A stretch of 64,000 nucleotides of DNA from Amorphochlora amoebiformis (lineage: Eukaryota; Cercozoa; Chlorarachniophyceae), in NCBI GenBank assembly GCA_054601695.1, contig BAAHQB010000070.1, positions 372,001 to 436,000 on the forward strand, in the 5' to 3' direction. Within the stretch, counting starts at the first letter, position 1, and the number at the start of each line of letters is the position of its first letter. A model generated the notes under the pieces. That model saw only the letters and a program-made list of their open reading frames with translations. It did no database searches and was not told the origin of the DNA. This document shows positions 47,652-60,983 of this stretch, one piece after another. The position numbers and the translations under genes are program-made.

Positions 47652-48670
47652 TTGTGTAAAACCAATATCAATAATATACATATGTACAAACATACATGTA
47701 TACATATAAATGTATGTGTAGATTATGTATGTATCAAGAATTGATAATTTAATATGTATATAAATATATTGTGAATGCATCCGGAGCCTAAGGCTAGCTT
47801 ACTGCAAGCAGGTGGACGGTAGTCCAACATGTTTAGATAGAGCGCGGCGCGTAGGCCAACAATGGTCGGAACCCAAAGATATAGGTAGTATATGGCTACC
47901 GCACATAGATATCCATAATCATTCGTCATAATCCAGACGGACTTGAACCAATCTTGGACTACTATACCACTGCACTACAAGAGTTTGTTGCCTACTAGCA
48001 TATCACCGGCGGCCCTAGACCAAAAGTTCCAGCTAATATTGGTTATGTCTTGTGGACTACCGGCCTACCGGACCGCCACACTAACAATAACTACATTTAC
48101 GATATTATATATGTTCGTATATATGTAGATTACACTATATATATATGTACAAATATACACATACATATATATTACATATACATATATATATATATATACA
48201 TATAAATATATATATATATATATATATCTATGTAGCATACCCTCCAGCCACGTCGTCCCGATTGTTGGCCCTGTATAGAGATATTTAAACTTATACACCA
48301 ATATACATACATATATATATATATATGTAATATATATATATATACATTTATATGATATGTATGTAAATGTATATAGAATGTATACCTTATTATAACTATA
48401 CATATATGTGTTCATATATTCATATATACACACACATGTATCTACCTATGTATATATATATATATATATATATACTCATGTGCACGTTATTTAATACACA
48501 TAGACAGATATACCTATCTCTCCATCTCTCTACTTCTATCCCTATTTTTTTTCTCACTCTCTCTCTCTCTCTATCCTTCTCTGCCCCTTTTTCTCTCTCT
48601 ATATTTCTCTCTCTCTCTATATTTCTCTCTCTATCTCTATTTCTCTCTCTATCTACAATATAAGCATCTG

Positions 48671-48703
<33 letters not shown>

Positions 48704-49381
48704 GTAAACATATACTGTATGTATAAAACAAAAATATATCCATAAATATAGCTATATGTGTTGCATGGACAAAATGTATTGGCCATACACGTACTACATT
48801 ATACGTCTATTACATCGTATTTTTGTACACAAAAACTTATTACCCGAGATGACAGGTACTGGAAGCATTTCCACTGGGACCTAATATAGTTAATAAATGT
48901 GTATTTATATCCAGTGCGTGTGTGTTTGGATATATATATATATATATATATATGTAGTAATATTTGTATATGTATACATTATTTACCCCTATATTATATA
49001 ATGTAGGTAAACGATTAGTCATACATTGCATGTACATATGTGTACATAAAATATGTATTACATATGCAAAACACACACATATATATATATATGTATGTAT
49101 ATATATATATATGTATATAAATATATAGATATTCATATACATATCTAACGTAAATAAACCTACATACCTGTTGTAATATTTGTAAAAACAGTGCGAGTTT
49201 ATGTATATATCCCCTATTTTTTACTGTGTAGATATGAATATATATGTAGATATGAATATATATATAAAAAAATATATATTATATATATATATGTATATAT
49301 GTACAAATAATGTATATATATATACATATATATATATATAGATATACTATATATATATATGTATATCAATATATATATGTA

Positions 49382-49419
<38 letters not shown>

Positions 49420-49709
49420 TAACACATAGGGATATGTATATAGGTGACCAAATCTATGTGCAATTCGTAAATATTTTTAGTAACGTGCGTTTGATATATA
49501 AGTCATATATGTATAATATACATTAATATATTATGTGTATGATATGAATAAATAGATGTATTCATGCGTACCTTTTGGTTAGTATCGCACATCCATCGGA
49601 CTTTCGCAATAATATCATCCACTCCATACCTAATTTTATCAACATAATAATATAAATAAATATGCTATAAATACAGTTATGTAAACATATACATGTATGT
49701 ATATGTATG

Positions 49710-49748
<39 letters not shown>

Positions 49749-49774
49749 GTATGACATTTAAATATTTACATAGA

Positions 49775-49806
<32 letters not shown>

Positions 49807-50119
49807 CCTATATATATATGTATATATTACACATATATAAAATCTACCGAGGGTTGATAAATCCAGCTTTAGCCCTGCAGGGTAATGGAATATTCGAATA
49901 AGATTTCGTCAGCTTACCGTAAGATGCTATGTATTTGTATGTATATGCATATATGATGCATAAAATATATACACATATTTAACCAGAAACTATCAGATAA
50001 ATAGTACATGTATGTATATAATATATACACATACTTAACCAGAAACTATCATATGAATAATACACATATGTTTTTTATACTTACATGGATGTGTGTATAT
50101 GGTCTTCACAATATGCGTA

Positions 50120-50150
<31 letters not shown>

Positions 50151-53100
50151 ATTATATATAATATATATATATACATATATTTCTATAGCGTTAGAAAACA
50201 TACATAAACTGTATAAATATACTAATCTCTAGAATGTACGTAATACTTACCCAAGGGTAATTGGGTACGAGAATATGGACATGGGGTTGAGGTTGAACCT
50301 ACGGTGGAGGTTACGGTTACGGTTTCGGGTTTTAGAGTGGATTACCCGGGGTTTAGAGGGTTTACCTAAGCCGTAAATGTATATGTACGTTTCTATACAT
50401 GTACATATAAAAATACATGTATATAATATATTTTCAGAACAATATGTAGATTTTGAAAATGTATATATACCTATTTTATACAAATTAATTAATTGCCTAT
50501 ATTATGTAATTAATGCAATAGACGGATATGCTTCTTGGGTTAATGTAAGGGTTAGGGTTACGAAATGAGTCCTCCAAGCATCATCATCGATCTAAGGATA
50601 GGGCCCGAGAAATACAGGAATAAAATGATGCGAAAAAAATTTCAAATGAAGCATTGTGATGTGAAAATAATCATGTGCATAGATTAACATATATTATATA
50701 TGTATACATACTATGTATATATATATATATATATATAAATATATGTATATATTATACATATATATACATATATATATTTATATATATATATATATATTAT
50801 ATCTCAATATATACACATATACCCTGTATCATGAGATGTATCCATTTAAATGTTTGAAGCACATATATCTGTGTAACATATGTATATTTTTACAATGTAC
50901 ATGTTATACGCTTTAAATATTTTTACATATATTTATATATTATATGTACATATATTATATATATATATATATTTATATATATATAATACGCCATTTAATA
51001 TGTATGTATTCTACAAACCTCATGATGCCAGTAACCCGATTAAAAAAAGGTCTCTCGTCCAGATTCCAGTTATAGAATACAGGAGCCTTAAACAGTTAGG
51101 TCAGGGATAGCTTGAGGTAGGAGTTAAATTAGAACGAAACGTTGACCTAGAGTGTCTGAGCAACCGTATTTGAAATATTAACAAAAACATATGTGTGTAT
51201 ATATTTTCATATGCGTATAATAGATGTATACATATACCATACCTGCCATACACACATCTTTTCGGGTCCTCCAATCACGGGGTTTGCCTTCCGATGAAAC
51301 CACACTCATAAGCTCAAACCGCACGGATAAAGTTACACACAACAGTATTTGACAATTGGGGACGTTCTGCCTTCCCATCTCCGTTCCGATCGACCTTCTC
51401 TCCCCCTCTGACCCTCCCAAAGGGCAGGGTCTGTACCTCATTGTACGCGGATTCAAGAGTGGAGAAATATTCCGGATGAAACAGAGAGTCGGTATCGCAG
51501 GTTGTGCACGTGAACGCCATGGCCTTTGTTTGCGTTAAAGGTGAGGACAGGATTTTTAGGATGTGAGGTTTGGTGAGAATTGGTGGGTGAACCGTCTTTT
51601 GGACATCCGAGGCGGGAGGAAGCACTTTCGACTCGATATCGTCAATCGGACGTTCGGAGAAACGGTTTGGGTATCTTGATGCATTTGAGGTTGATGAATG
51701 TAAATGTGAGGTAAATATATTATATTTATATGTATATACTTGCACATGAAAATATGCATATTTAAGTATACACATATACAAAAATAGAAAACTTCTGACT
51801 TTCTTTCGAGGTAAGCGTACGCCGTCCGCAAAGCAAAATTCTTGTTAGAGCATCTGGATTAAGGCTAGGCTTTTTACATGCGGCTAGGATTGATTACTTT
51901 TTACCTTGGGGATGAAAATACATATATATACATGTATATATATATATACATATGTATATATCTATATGTATGATATAAATAAATATATATTATATATATT
52001 GTATATCTTATATATATATATATGTATAATATACATGTATACAGCATATATGTATACATGTATACATGTATTAACATAAGCTTTCGGAGAGATAAATACG
52101 TTGACGAGACTTTAGGATATGTTCGGGCCTGTGTTTGTATTTGTGTATAAAGTTGTGTATATGGCATATGTACTTGTATGCAGGGTAGGAATTAGTGTTG
52201 GAACTTAGATTTGTTACCCTCCTGGAATTTCGATTGCGGGGATCAGGGAGTGTTGGATGATAAGAAGCTCGCCGAACTTGCCTTAGGATTTTCCAATATG
52301 TGGATATGGATAGAATGTACATCTTTGTGTTCACGCATTTTAAATACACATAAGTGAGTGTTCTCCATGCACGTATATAGGTATATATTTGCTTGCGTGT
52401 GAATGTAAATATAAATGATGTGAAAGTACACTGTATACGGGATATTACACACATTTGTTGACATTACACGCACTATAAAACATACGAGCGACTATAAGAT
52501 TTTATATACCTTTCATAATTGTGGATGTACCCTTAGCAAATTATATCTACACATACATACATGTATATTTCCAAGTATATACTTGAATATATATATATAT
52601 ATATATATATTTATAATGTATATTATATATACATATATATATACACACACACATATATATATGTACATGCATACACCTTCACATACATCCATGTACATAC
52701 GTAAATATATAAATATCTATGTGATACGCACGGATTACTTACTAATACACATACTCTGAAACGCCTTTTGGACAGCCTGGTGCTTCCGGTCGACATTAGG
52801 AGTACGTGCCTCGAACGTCACCACTACCACCAGACGTTTAGCCACCTGATAATTCGTGTCAAACCAATGTGGGTATCCATCTTCGTAACTGATTAATTGC
52901 GTCAAATTAAAAATGGTTATCTCTCTCACTAGCCGTGTACTCATTGAGTGTATGTATTGGACGTGTGAATATGTACATGGACTTTACAACCCGAGGAGCG
53001 TGTATACTGGTTATGCGTGTGTGCATGTACTAGTTTCCAAAAGTGAGAGGATGACCTAGAATTTACTGATCGGTGAAAAATCTAGTATTATACTGACATT

Positions 53101-53483
53101 CATGCCCATCGATAGATTCTGGTAGATATCCTTGATAGAGTTTTCCTGCTTTGAATACCTCAGGTCCTTGGAGAAGTAGGGATCCGATACAGTCAAAGAG
53201 AATGTCGATAGGGTCGAGGTAGCATGGCACGATCACAACATGTCGAAATTGACGTCTGATATATAGTAAATGGAACAAAGGGGGGAAACAAAGGCATAAT
53301 AACACATTTTACATGAAATACATATATTATATATACATATATATATTATATATATATATAATATATCATATATATATATATAATATAATATATATATATA
53401 TATAGATATATATATTTTTAAATATAAGAGCTTTGCAAGACACATTGTCAATGTTACGCATACAAAAGGATATAAACATATGA

Positions 53484-53527
<44 letters not shown>

Positions 53528-53603
53528 CATATATATATATATAACATATATATATATATATATATGTAAAATATGCCTTAACATTTATATACATATATAT
53601 GCA

Positions 53604-53667
<64 letters not shown>

Positions 53668-54294
53668 GTACAGGTACACGTGACATTCATTATCACCTCC
53701 GATGTGCCTTGAGAGCCCGCAACGACGGGACAGGCCTAACGAGGATTAGGGCAACGACTTAGGCTTGGCGCCTTAGGAAATCACGTAGTTCGGATTCAAA
53801 ACCATATTACGTAATAAAGATTGGTCGTATTAATATGCACAATATATTTCAGAATTGATGTTTAACTTGTAAAGCAAACGCGAGAAATTCCAACACGCAT
53901 TCCACGCGATCCATGCCCACATCAGACTGATCAAGATGAATAGAGAGAAAATCAAATTCTAAGATATGAGTCGAATTATCAATTGCTCTTCGAAGAGCAT
54001 CCAATCAGATATATATCTGCGGGTGATATATGGGTGTAGAGAGAGAAAGAAGAGTACGGAGAGCCGAAGGGGGGGCCGAGGACGGGTTAAAAAAGAAAGA
54101 TCGGATACTGAGAGGGAAGCGAGAGGGGAGGGCGACGGGAAGAGGGTAAGAGCATGGGAAGAATGCTGATGTCGACCTGAAGAATGCCGAGAAACTAAGG
54201 TTGACGTAGGCGATGGAGTCAGGAATGGCAAGAGAGAGCCAGATTGGTAGGGTGGAGAGGACCTGGAATTATACGTTTTTGTTCCCGTGGACAT
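43356..54294 (-). CDS. Membrane glycosyltransferase, GT2-like (27 exons)
   Basis: Probably a processive or polysaccharide-type transferase of a membrane; the substrate is not predictable. Exons (minus): 54294-54058, 53958-53897, 53735-53697, 53255-53159, 52845-52743, 52281-52218, 51853-51800, 51674-51605, 51523-51437, 51287-51243, 51086-51019, 50591-50562, 50298-50251, 49874-49848, 49629-49572, 48880-48844, 48270-48241, 48048-48007, 47952-47803, 47485-47443, 47000-46960, 46379-46324, 45954-45875, 45655-45545, 45050-44960, 44734-44660, 44024-43970, 43423-43356 (the last two form the C-terminus). All joins keep phase; about 655 residues. A Ser/Pro-rich N-terminus and one helix precede the GT-A fold: [36 protein letters not shown], then [14 protein letters not shown], whose DTD fits the metal-binding DxD, and [35 protein letters not shown] and FWSRAADWFKSVW follow, then about six membrane helices. 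The start and the first donor are the least certain parts. Confidence 0.87.
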
Positions 54295-54309
54295 GTTAAT
54301 GTTCGTATA

Positions 54310-54484
54310 TAACCTTGTTTAGACATACATGTATATTTATTGATAAATATGCAAATATCATACAAAATAAATACATGTATGTATACATATATAAATATAT
54401 ATACAAATATATAATAATTTTATTTTACACATATATATGTATATTATATGCATACATCATACAAAATAAACAGATGGTTGTATT

Positions 54485-54517
<33 letters not shown>

Positions 54518-54545
54518 GTATTTATATATATACAATATATGTAGC

Positions 54546-54588
<43 letters not shown>

Positions 54589-54859
54589 GATATAATATGT
54601 ATATATTATGTATTACATATACATGAGTAAAGATGTGGATGTATGTGAATGTTATACATACCATATGATATTTACCAACACAACATACTACAGATACACA
54701 TTTATATCTACCGTATCATGAAAAAGATAAGTATAAATATGTGTAAATTTAAATAGAAACATGTTTGTGTATTAGTATTTTATACATAAAAAAGTAGATG
54801 CACATATATTATAATACAGATTTATCTGTATATATATATTATATATATCTATATATATT

Positions 54860-54911
<52 letters not shown>

Positions 54912-55292
54912 ACATATTTGTACAGAAGCATGCAATGAGCACAATTATAATTATATATTTTACACCTATATCATTAGAAATGTATACAATATATATATTT
55001 ATATATATATATATATAACATACATATTATATATATTACTATATTTACATGAAATGTACGTACATATTATATACATATATATATATATATATGTGTGTGT
55101 GTATAAATGTGCATATACAAAATTAAATCATATATATATATGTATATTGTTTCAATAATATATATATATATATATATATGTATATGTATATATATTATAT
55201 ATGTAATTTATATGAAAATATATAATATAAAAATATTTTTTTATATAAACGTGTTTATATGTATATATATATATATACATATATATAATATT

Positions 55293-55341
<49 letters not shown>

Positions 55342-55380
55342 CATATAATATATAATATTGACTTAATTAATTTATCGTAC
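54310..55380. repeat. TA-rich block upstream of the glycosyltransferase gene
   Basis: Mostly (TA)n and TATG repeats between the start of the GT2-like gene and the stop of the next minus-strand gene. It may contain a promoter or a 5' UTR intron. Nothing else is seen. Confidence 0.85.
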
Positions 55381-55403
55381 GAATGGTGCAAATTAACGGT
55401 TAT

Positions 55404-56559
55404 TCACCAGAATAATAGCAGCATATAGAATCGTGAACCGACAGCGAGTGTTTCCGAATCGACCTGCAATGACCCCCAAGCAACATTAAGCCTGAGACTT
55501 TTCGCTCGCACGAATTCGATCACCTTCATCGACGGCCACGGGTTCGACAGGCATGACGGTATAATGAGATGAAATCCTATGTCCACGAGACCCTTAAGAA
55601 CAGCATCTGTAAGTTATCCTTCGTTTGTATGTCGGCATATCTAGGACGGAGTCAAAGTTCGCAAAAAAGGTGGACGTACGTCTCAACACGGGAGGGGACA
55701 AAATGATGATGGTCAGGAGCTGGGCGGCAGAGAACGTGTACGATCCAACGAGCATCCCATGACTAAAGAAACGTAGGATCACAAGCTGTATGAGTTATTC
55801 ATTCAAATTTATTGATACATACTCAAGGTCGTGGCCCAGGAAGGACTTGAGAGCGACATAACCTAGCGAACCGATCATGCACAGCGACACCGCGATCTTT
55901 CCGAGCAATGACCATTGGAACACCCCGTTTGTGGCGATGAATATCTGAGGTAGACAAAACATGAACTTCGATCAATCGCTAGTTCTATAACCCAAAGATT
56001 TCTACCAAAGCCTATCCCTCGTACTCACAATTAAAGCCGTCGCAATGACCGTCCGAGCTAATGCGAATCCCCTGAACCATGGCACAGTTAGTTATCACCG
56101 ATTGCGTTGACAAGAAAAGAACAGAAGGTTGAGGAAATTGTAACGCACAATAGATCGACGGTCTTGGTATGGAAATCGAACTCCTCAAGCTGCAAATTAA
56201 CAAGGAAGTTCGCTTGGCGGGTTCCACAAGCAATGGCTGTGGCATACCTCTCGCGTCAAGCTCGAGCCTCCGCCGAAAAAGACGCCCTGACCACATACAT
56301 AGACACACGTCGTGTTAGCTCCAAACGCGGCGAATTTAATCCGTTCTCCTTGCACTTTCACATCTAAAATCTTGAACGTACACCCCAAGCCGGTGCCCAC
56401 CGCGTGCACGACGAGGTCGCTGATGGCGATTGCCCCAGCAATAGTGACGGTCATCCAGCTGCTGTTCATCGTCTCTTCGCCTCGTGCTTTCATGATTGGA
56501 GTTTTGCCGGGTCGGGACTGCCTTTTCCCATCCCGGCGTCTACGCGGGCTTTCTACCAT
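55404..56559 (-). CDS. Small multi-pass membrane protein, unknown family (6 exons)
   Basis: Exons (minus): 56559-56248, 56189-56149, 56071-56029, 55944-55823, 55762-55680, 55606-55404; phases agree throughout. About 267 residues, or 247 if the 60-nt segment 55464-55523 is spliced out. The N-terminus is basic (SPRRRRDGKRQSRPGK). Hydrophobic helices follow: MTVTIAGAIAISDLVVHAVG, GFALARTVIATALIIFIATN, LLGKIAVSLCMIGSLGYVAL, SAAQLLTIIILSPPVL and LVDIGFHLIIPSCL. The phrase LEEFDFHTKTVDLLGFALAR resembles the amphipathic lead-in to a membrane domain in some half-size ABC transporters, but no ATPase follows and the next gene begins soon after, so this is either a stand-alone membrane protein or a truncated transporter. 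Function unknown. Confidence 0.68.
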
Positions 56560-56735
56560 TATTACTGGCGTTTCAATTATTATTTATTATCTTCTCACTG
56601 TAAAGTCCCACGGATATCCTTCTGTCACTCCTAGTGACGCCACAGTCAACCATTTCCATTTTGCGCGGAACATGGCCTTTCTTCAATCCTCCCCTTGCAG
56701 ACTGTATGAGATGTGAAAAGCTCCATAAATCTCAC

Positions 56736-56930
56736 CTTGAACCACAAAATAGATGTGTGGGATACTGGCAGTGAAAAATTGGAAGGGGAGACGGAGGTGT
56801 ATGTATAGCAGTCGATGGTTGGTGAAGGGGGTTGACTTATGGGCTTAGGGTTCGACCTTTCAGTGACACTGTGACCGGAATCACTTGAGCTATCAAGGCC
56901 GTGACTCATACGCCGCATGTATCCATTCAT
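56736..56930 (-). CDS. Possible separate first exon, Ser/Pro-rich
   Basis: An ATG-initiated stretch of 65 codons (MNGYMRRMSHGLDSSSDSG to ILWFK) ends at a donor-like AAG/gtgaga. It could be a 5' coding exon of the multi-pass membrane gene just downstream on the same strand, but I found no phase-consistent acceptor linking them. It may also be noncoding. Confidence 0.3.
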
Positions 56931-57599
56931 GCTGTCTAAGGCCTAGGATGAAACTTGCGGGACTGTGGATGGAGCTCAATGCAGGTGGCTCGAGGTGGAA
57001 TTATAACACGCGGGTGCTTCGCGCATGCAATTGTAGGACTCGAAGTGGCCGCATGATAATCAACAAGTGATCAGTGAATATCTCTATCACGCCTAAATTT
57101 GCAAAATGCAGTACTCTTAAAGCAATTATATCTATTGTCACATGCGTGTGCTGCGTACCGTGCTGAGAAAAGCAAGAGCACAATTTGTACCATTACTACT
57201 CTAGACTCTACTCTGGGTTAGTAGTGAGACGGGCGGCAACGTTAACCTAGAACTACTCAACCGAGTCACTCATCCGAAATGATATCACTGATATAACACT
57301 ATGGCCTGGCAAAGTGAATCTGTCAATGATCATAGTACCTTTAGGAACACGGTATACTCTGCTACTAGATGTTAAATATACTAGCGGTGCCGGCTTTCAA
57401 ACTTCAAAATAAAAAATAAAAAGCAATTTCAAACAATGCCTAGCTCAACAACTTCGCAAGGGTTCAACGTCATTGACACCTACGGCAACCACGCCATACG
57501 AGGGTACCTCGCCTTTCGGAATGGCAAAGACGTGTCATGAACGAGTTGTATCCAGGTCGGCTTGCTCGTGAGTTCACATTTCAACAGCACTCTCGGAAA
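56931..57599. other. Intergenic region; 3' UTR of the SelU-like gene
   Basis: No TA arrays and no coding signal; several CTAG words (57202, 57368, 57440). Because the upstream minus-strand gene appears to need selenocysteine insertion, a SECIS element should lie here or nearby. I could not identify one with confidence by eye. Confidence 0.5.
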
Positions 57600-57736
57600 T
57601 CATGGACTGATAGCAGCGTTGACAACTTCGGGGACGGGAGGATGATCTCCTGAAGGTTGGTAACGTTTTCAGAATGTATATTACATGTATATATATATAT
57701 ATATATATATAATATACATATATATATATATGTATG

Positions 57737-57771
<35 letters not shown>

Positions 57772-59618
57772 GTATATATTTCTGCTATACCTCAATGCAC
57801 TACGTACATACACATGTACATTATATATGGGTAAATATGTGTGATCCATTGTCTAAATATGTGTTCATATATTTGTATATATTCATATATACAATATTTC
57901 ACGCATACATAAAAATGCTTGTATGTAAATACATTTAGAGATATAAATTATTTATATGATAACATGATATACATATCCAAGTGGTACTGTATATAACATA
58001 TACGAGATGTAGATAACATACATAATATTGTATTATGTGTAACACACTGTATATATATATATATATATACATATACATACATACTGTATATAGATTATAT
58101 GTATGTATATTTATGATTCACATCATGTATACAAACTAATACATGTATGTATATATGTATATATGTGATATATATTTGCCGGTATATATAATATATTATA
58201 TATATATATATATATATATAATATATCGATAAAACACGTGCTCTCCACAAACCTGGAAGACCATCCGCCCACGAGTACACAATATTCTCCCCATTCACAA
58301 CAAAAGTTCCCCCAAGTCGTTTTACCCCCTCAGGCACCTGCCCGAACGGAATCTTCTCTCCTTTCGGGACTGTCATTGACAACAAATCAAGATTTCAAAT
58401 CCATGACCACCTCGCGAGAGATTTCCTCAAGACTTACTGGGAGAGAGCTTGACAACGTTGGAGAGGTACTTCCACCAGTTGACTCCCTCAGGCTTCTTGA
58501 GGCGCTTGCTAGCCTCAGCACTGAGCGCAGGGTTGTCTCCGAATTTGCCGAATCCCATAGCTTTGTAGGCGCCTGTGAAGGCGTAGAAACCGATATTCAA
58601 TTGGGGAAATATGGATTTAGGCTGAAACCATGATAGCTTATGGGGTTGGGATGAAGGCCTAGGTATAGGGTTTGGGTCAGGGTTCGGGTTAAGATTGAGG
58701 TGTACGTAGGTTAGCCCATCACTAACCTATACAAAAATATTAATTTAATATGGCTTAATGCATGTAAATATATATTATACATAGAGATACATATATTCCA
58801 ATACGCGTGTGCATTGATATAATGCTATACATCCATTCACAAATTGGATGTGAAAATCACGTAGTTCTGCATACTCTTATATAGTTATACATGTCAATAT
58901 ATGACTATATGAGAGGGAATAGTGGGTGGGTACGTAAACTCACCAAACTCGTAGTCGTCGACAAGCACGAGATCACGGGGTACTCGGGGGTTTAGATCCA
59001 GAAATCTGGTGAATGGATACTTTGTATTTAAGTATGTTTGTACTACGTGTCTATTTAGAGGTGTCTATTTAGAGATACACACAGTAGAGTATGAAAATGT
59101 GGATATCATACCGACTATTATCGAAGCCATAGGTTACAGGAAGAGAGTGAGAAAGACAGAGAGAGAGAGTGAGAGAGAGAGAGAGAGAGAGAGAAAGAAC
59201 AGCACGGAGGAAGAGAAGAGAGGATATTTAATATGTGATATATTTACGTGCTTATGTGACATATAAATAATAGATTATTCAAGAGATATACTTTGTTGAT
59301 GTATGTGTATATACATATAAGTATGTAGATATGATATATATAATATATATGCGTATATATATATATATATATATATATTATGTGTTTGTTTCATGTATAA
59401 TATGTAAAGATACATATTTTTATGCAGTTTGTGTCTTTATATTGTATGAAATATATTAAAATAGGTATAAGTACATTAACATATACACACATGTATATAT
59501 ACATACATATTTATTTATTTATATCTAATATATATATATATATATATGTATTATATGCCTATGTATACAAATATATGTTTCATAATATGTATATATATAT
59601 TTAGGTACGTATACGTGT

Positions 59619-59705
<87 letters not shown>

Positions 59706-59731
59706 GGTATGCACACGTATGTACAAGTACG

Positions 59732-59775
<44 letters not shown>

Positions 59776-59868
59776 TACATATGTATGTATATATGTGTGT
59801 ATATGTGTATATATATTTGTATATATATATACATAATATTATATATATAATGTATGTACATGTTATAT

Positions 59869-59956
<88 letters not shown>

Positions 59957-60832
59957 GTAATAGTAAAAATATTTTTTATTTATGTATGTATATTTATTTT
60001 CACACATGTATATAACTCCATAATACTATGTCATACATATATTCATGGATATGTATGAACCTAAGTTTAAAATAAATTGATATATTATACTTCTGGATCT
60101 TCTCTTCATCTCCAATTGAGATGAAGAAAGGGCCGTTCACGCCCTGGTCCTGGATCGCTGGGATTTCGTCAACCCACTGGTGAAAACAAGAAATTCAGCG
60201 AGATAGAACGTATTCATGAGGGCATTGTACTGAAGTGTATCAGCTCATGCTATACTAGATGTAGTCACTTGTACCTGGTTGGCGTAATCCCAGCAGTAGA
60301 ATCACCCGAAGTGGCGAAGGAACACAACAATGGATACTCCTGGGCCCATCTGACGACATATTGGCATAAAAATGAAGATAGATATCGATTTGCGTCATGG
60401 CTTATGCAGTATGTGAGTTGCTTTGGAGTATGTGAGTTGCTTTAGGTCGATTGATGTTGACGCTACCAGATTTCCGAGATTCTGTTTCTCGCCTTTGACA
60501 TCAGTCAATGACAGTCCGCGAATTTTGTCCGCCGTAATCTCGATGGGTGAGCCACTTGTCTCGACCGTCGCTCTGCCCGATGAACAATCACACGATCCAC
60601 TGCTAGAGGCACATCTCACATGTTTTCTCTTGTTTGAAGACTTAAACATGCTGCGGCCCGCGATTCGCGTCTGTACCACGGGTATACGCGCCCTTGCGGT
60701 CACCTTACCGGTATGGATACCTGCCTGAAGCGTCTGGGATCTCAGTAAATGAGCCACACAGACCACTGTGGCCACGAATAGGGAGCCTATGGCTGTCCTA
60801 AATTCACCCATGCCCGCGAAGTTCTTCTCCAA
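57600..60832 (-). CDS. SelU/AAED1-type peroxiredoxin-like protein with in-frame TGA (likely Sec)
   Basis: Thioredoxin-fold redox protein of the AhpC/TSA-like PRXL2 (FAM213/AAED1, SelU) group. Exons (minus): 60832-60467, 60349-60275, 60176-60091, 59005-58944, 58572-58438, 58369-58253, 57649-57600; phases agree; about 296 residues. The N-terminus is a signal-like helix ([14 protein letters not shown]) followed by about 60 Arg/Lys/Ser-rich residues, so a bipartite plastid or other leader is possible. The domain reads [96 protein letters not shown]. The U is a TGA at 60302-60304 (residue 138), exactly where the family has the first Cys of CxxC. Frame and splice phase continue through it (FYCWDYANQ). 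Reading TGA as a stop would truncate the protein before the second redox residue. Confidence 0.85.
59610..59960. repeat. Nearly pure (TA)n array in a SelU-gene intron
   Basis: One of the longest uninterrupted TA runs in the window (about 80 bp at 59620-59702, more at 59735-59770 and 59875-59950), in the intron between the exons at 60091 and 59005. Confidence 0.95.
60302..60304 (-). other. Probable selenocysteine codon (TGA)
   Basis: Minus-strand TGA inside a 25-codon exon, between CAC-TTC-GGG and TTC-TAC-TGC. It replaces the first Cys of the conserved CxxC of this family (UFYC), and coding continues in phase on both sides. Confidence 0.78.
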
Positions 60833-60983
60833 TTGTTAAAAATTCGGCAATTCTGCCCAGGCGTGTCCTCTGGATTGGGATTGAACGAGTTGGGCTAATC
60901 GTGGCCGCTTTGTGGAATTATTTAGGTCAAGACTGTCAGACTGTCTGAGATTTGTGCTGAATTAATATCAGACGGCCTATCCG
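60833..60983. promoter_or_regulatory. Short divergent promoter region, SelU-like/IRE1-like
   Basis: Only about 151 bp separate the two predicted start codons, so the genes probably share promoter sequence. No TATA box is seen. ATTGG at 60874 and CGTGG at 60900 occur, but not in the spacing of an ER stress element. Confidence 0.45.

Noticed and set aside
51178-51456. 92-codon minus-strand ORF rich in Arg/Gly ([15 protein letters not shown]...)
   Set aside because: Overlaps the GT2-like gene in another frame. The conserved [13 protein letters not shown] join fixes the correct frame and acceptor at 51287.
57360-57599. SECIS-like hairpins containing ATGA or GTGA on the minus strand
   Set aside because: Some short stems are visible (for example ACGAG with CTCGT, GCCAT with ATGGC), but I could not align the quartet, the 9-12-bp helix and the AA apical loop together. 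It needs covariance software.
60423-60728. 101-codon plus-strand ORF
   Set aside because: Antisense to the first exon of the SelU-like gene.
60833-60983. ER stress response element
   Set aside because: ATTGG and CGTGG are present, but their order and spacing do not fit CCAAT-N9-CCACG on either strand.
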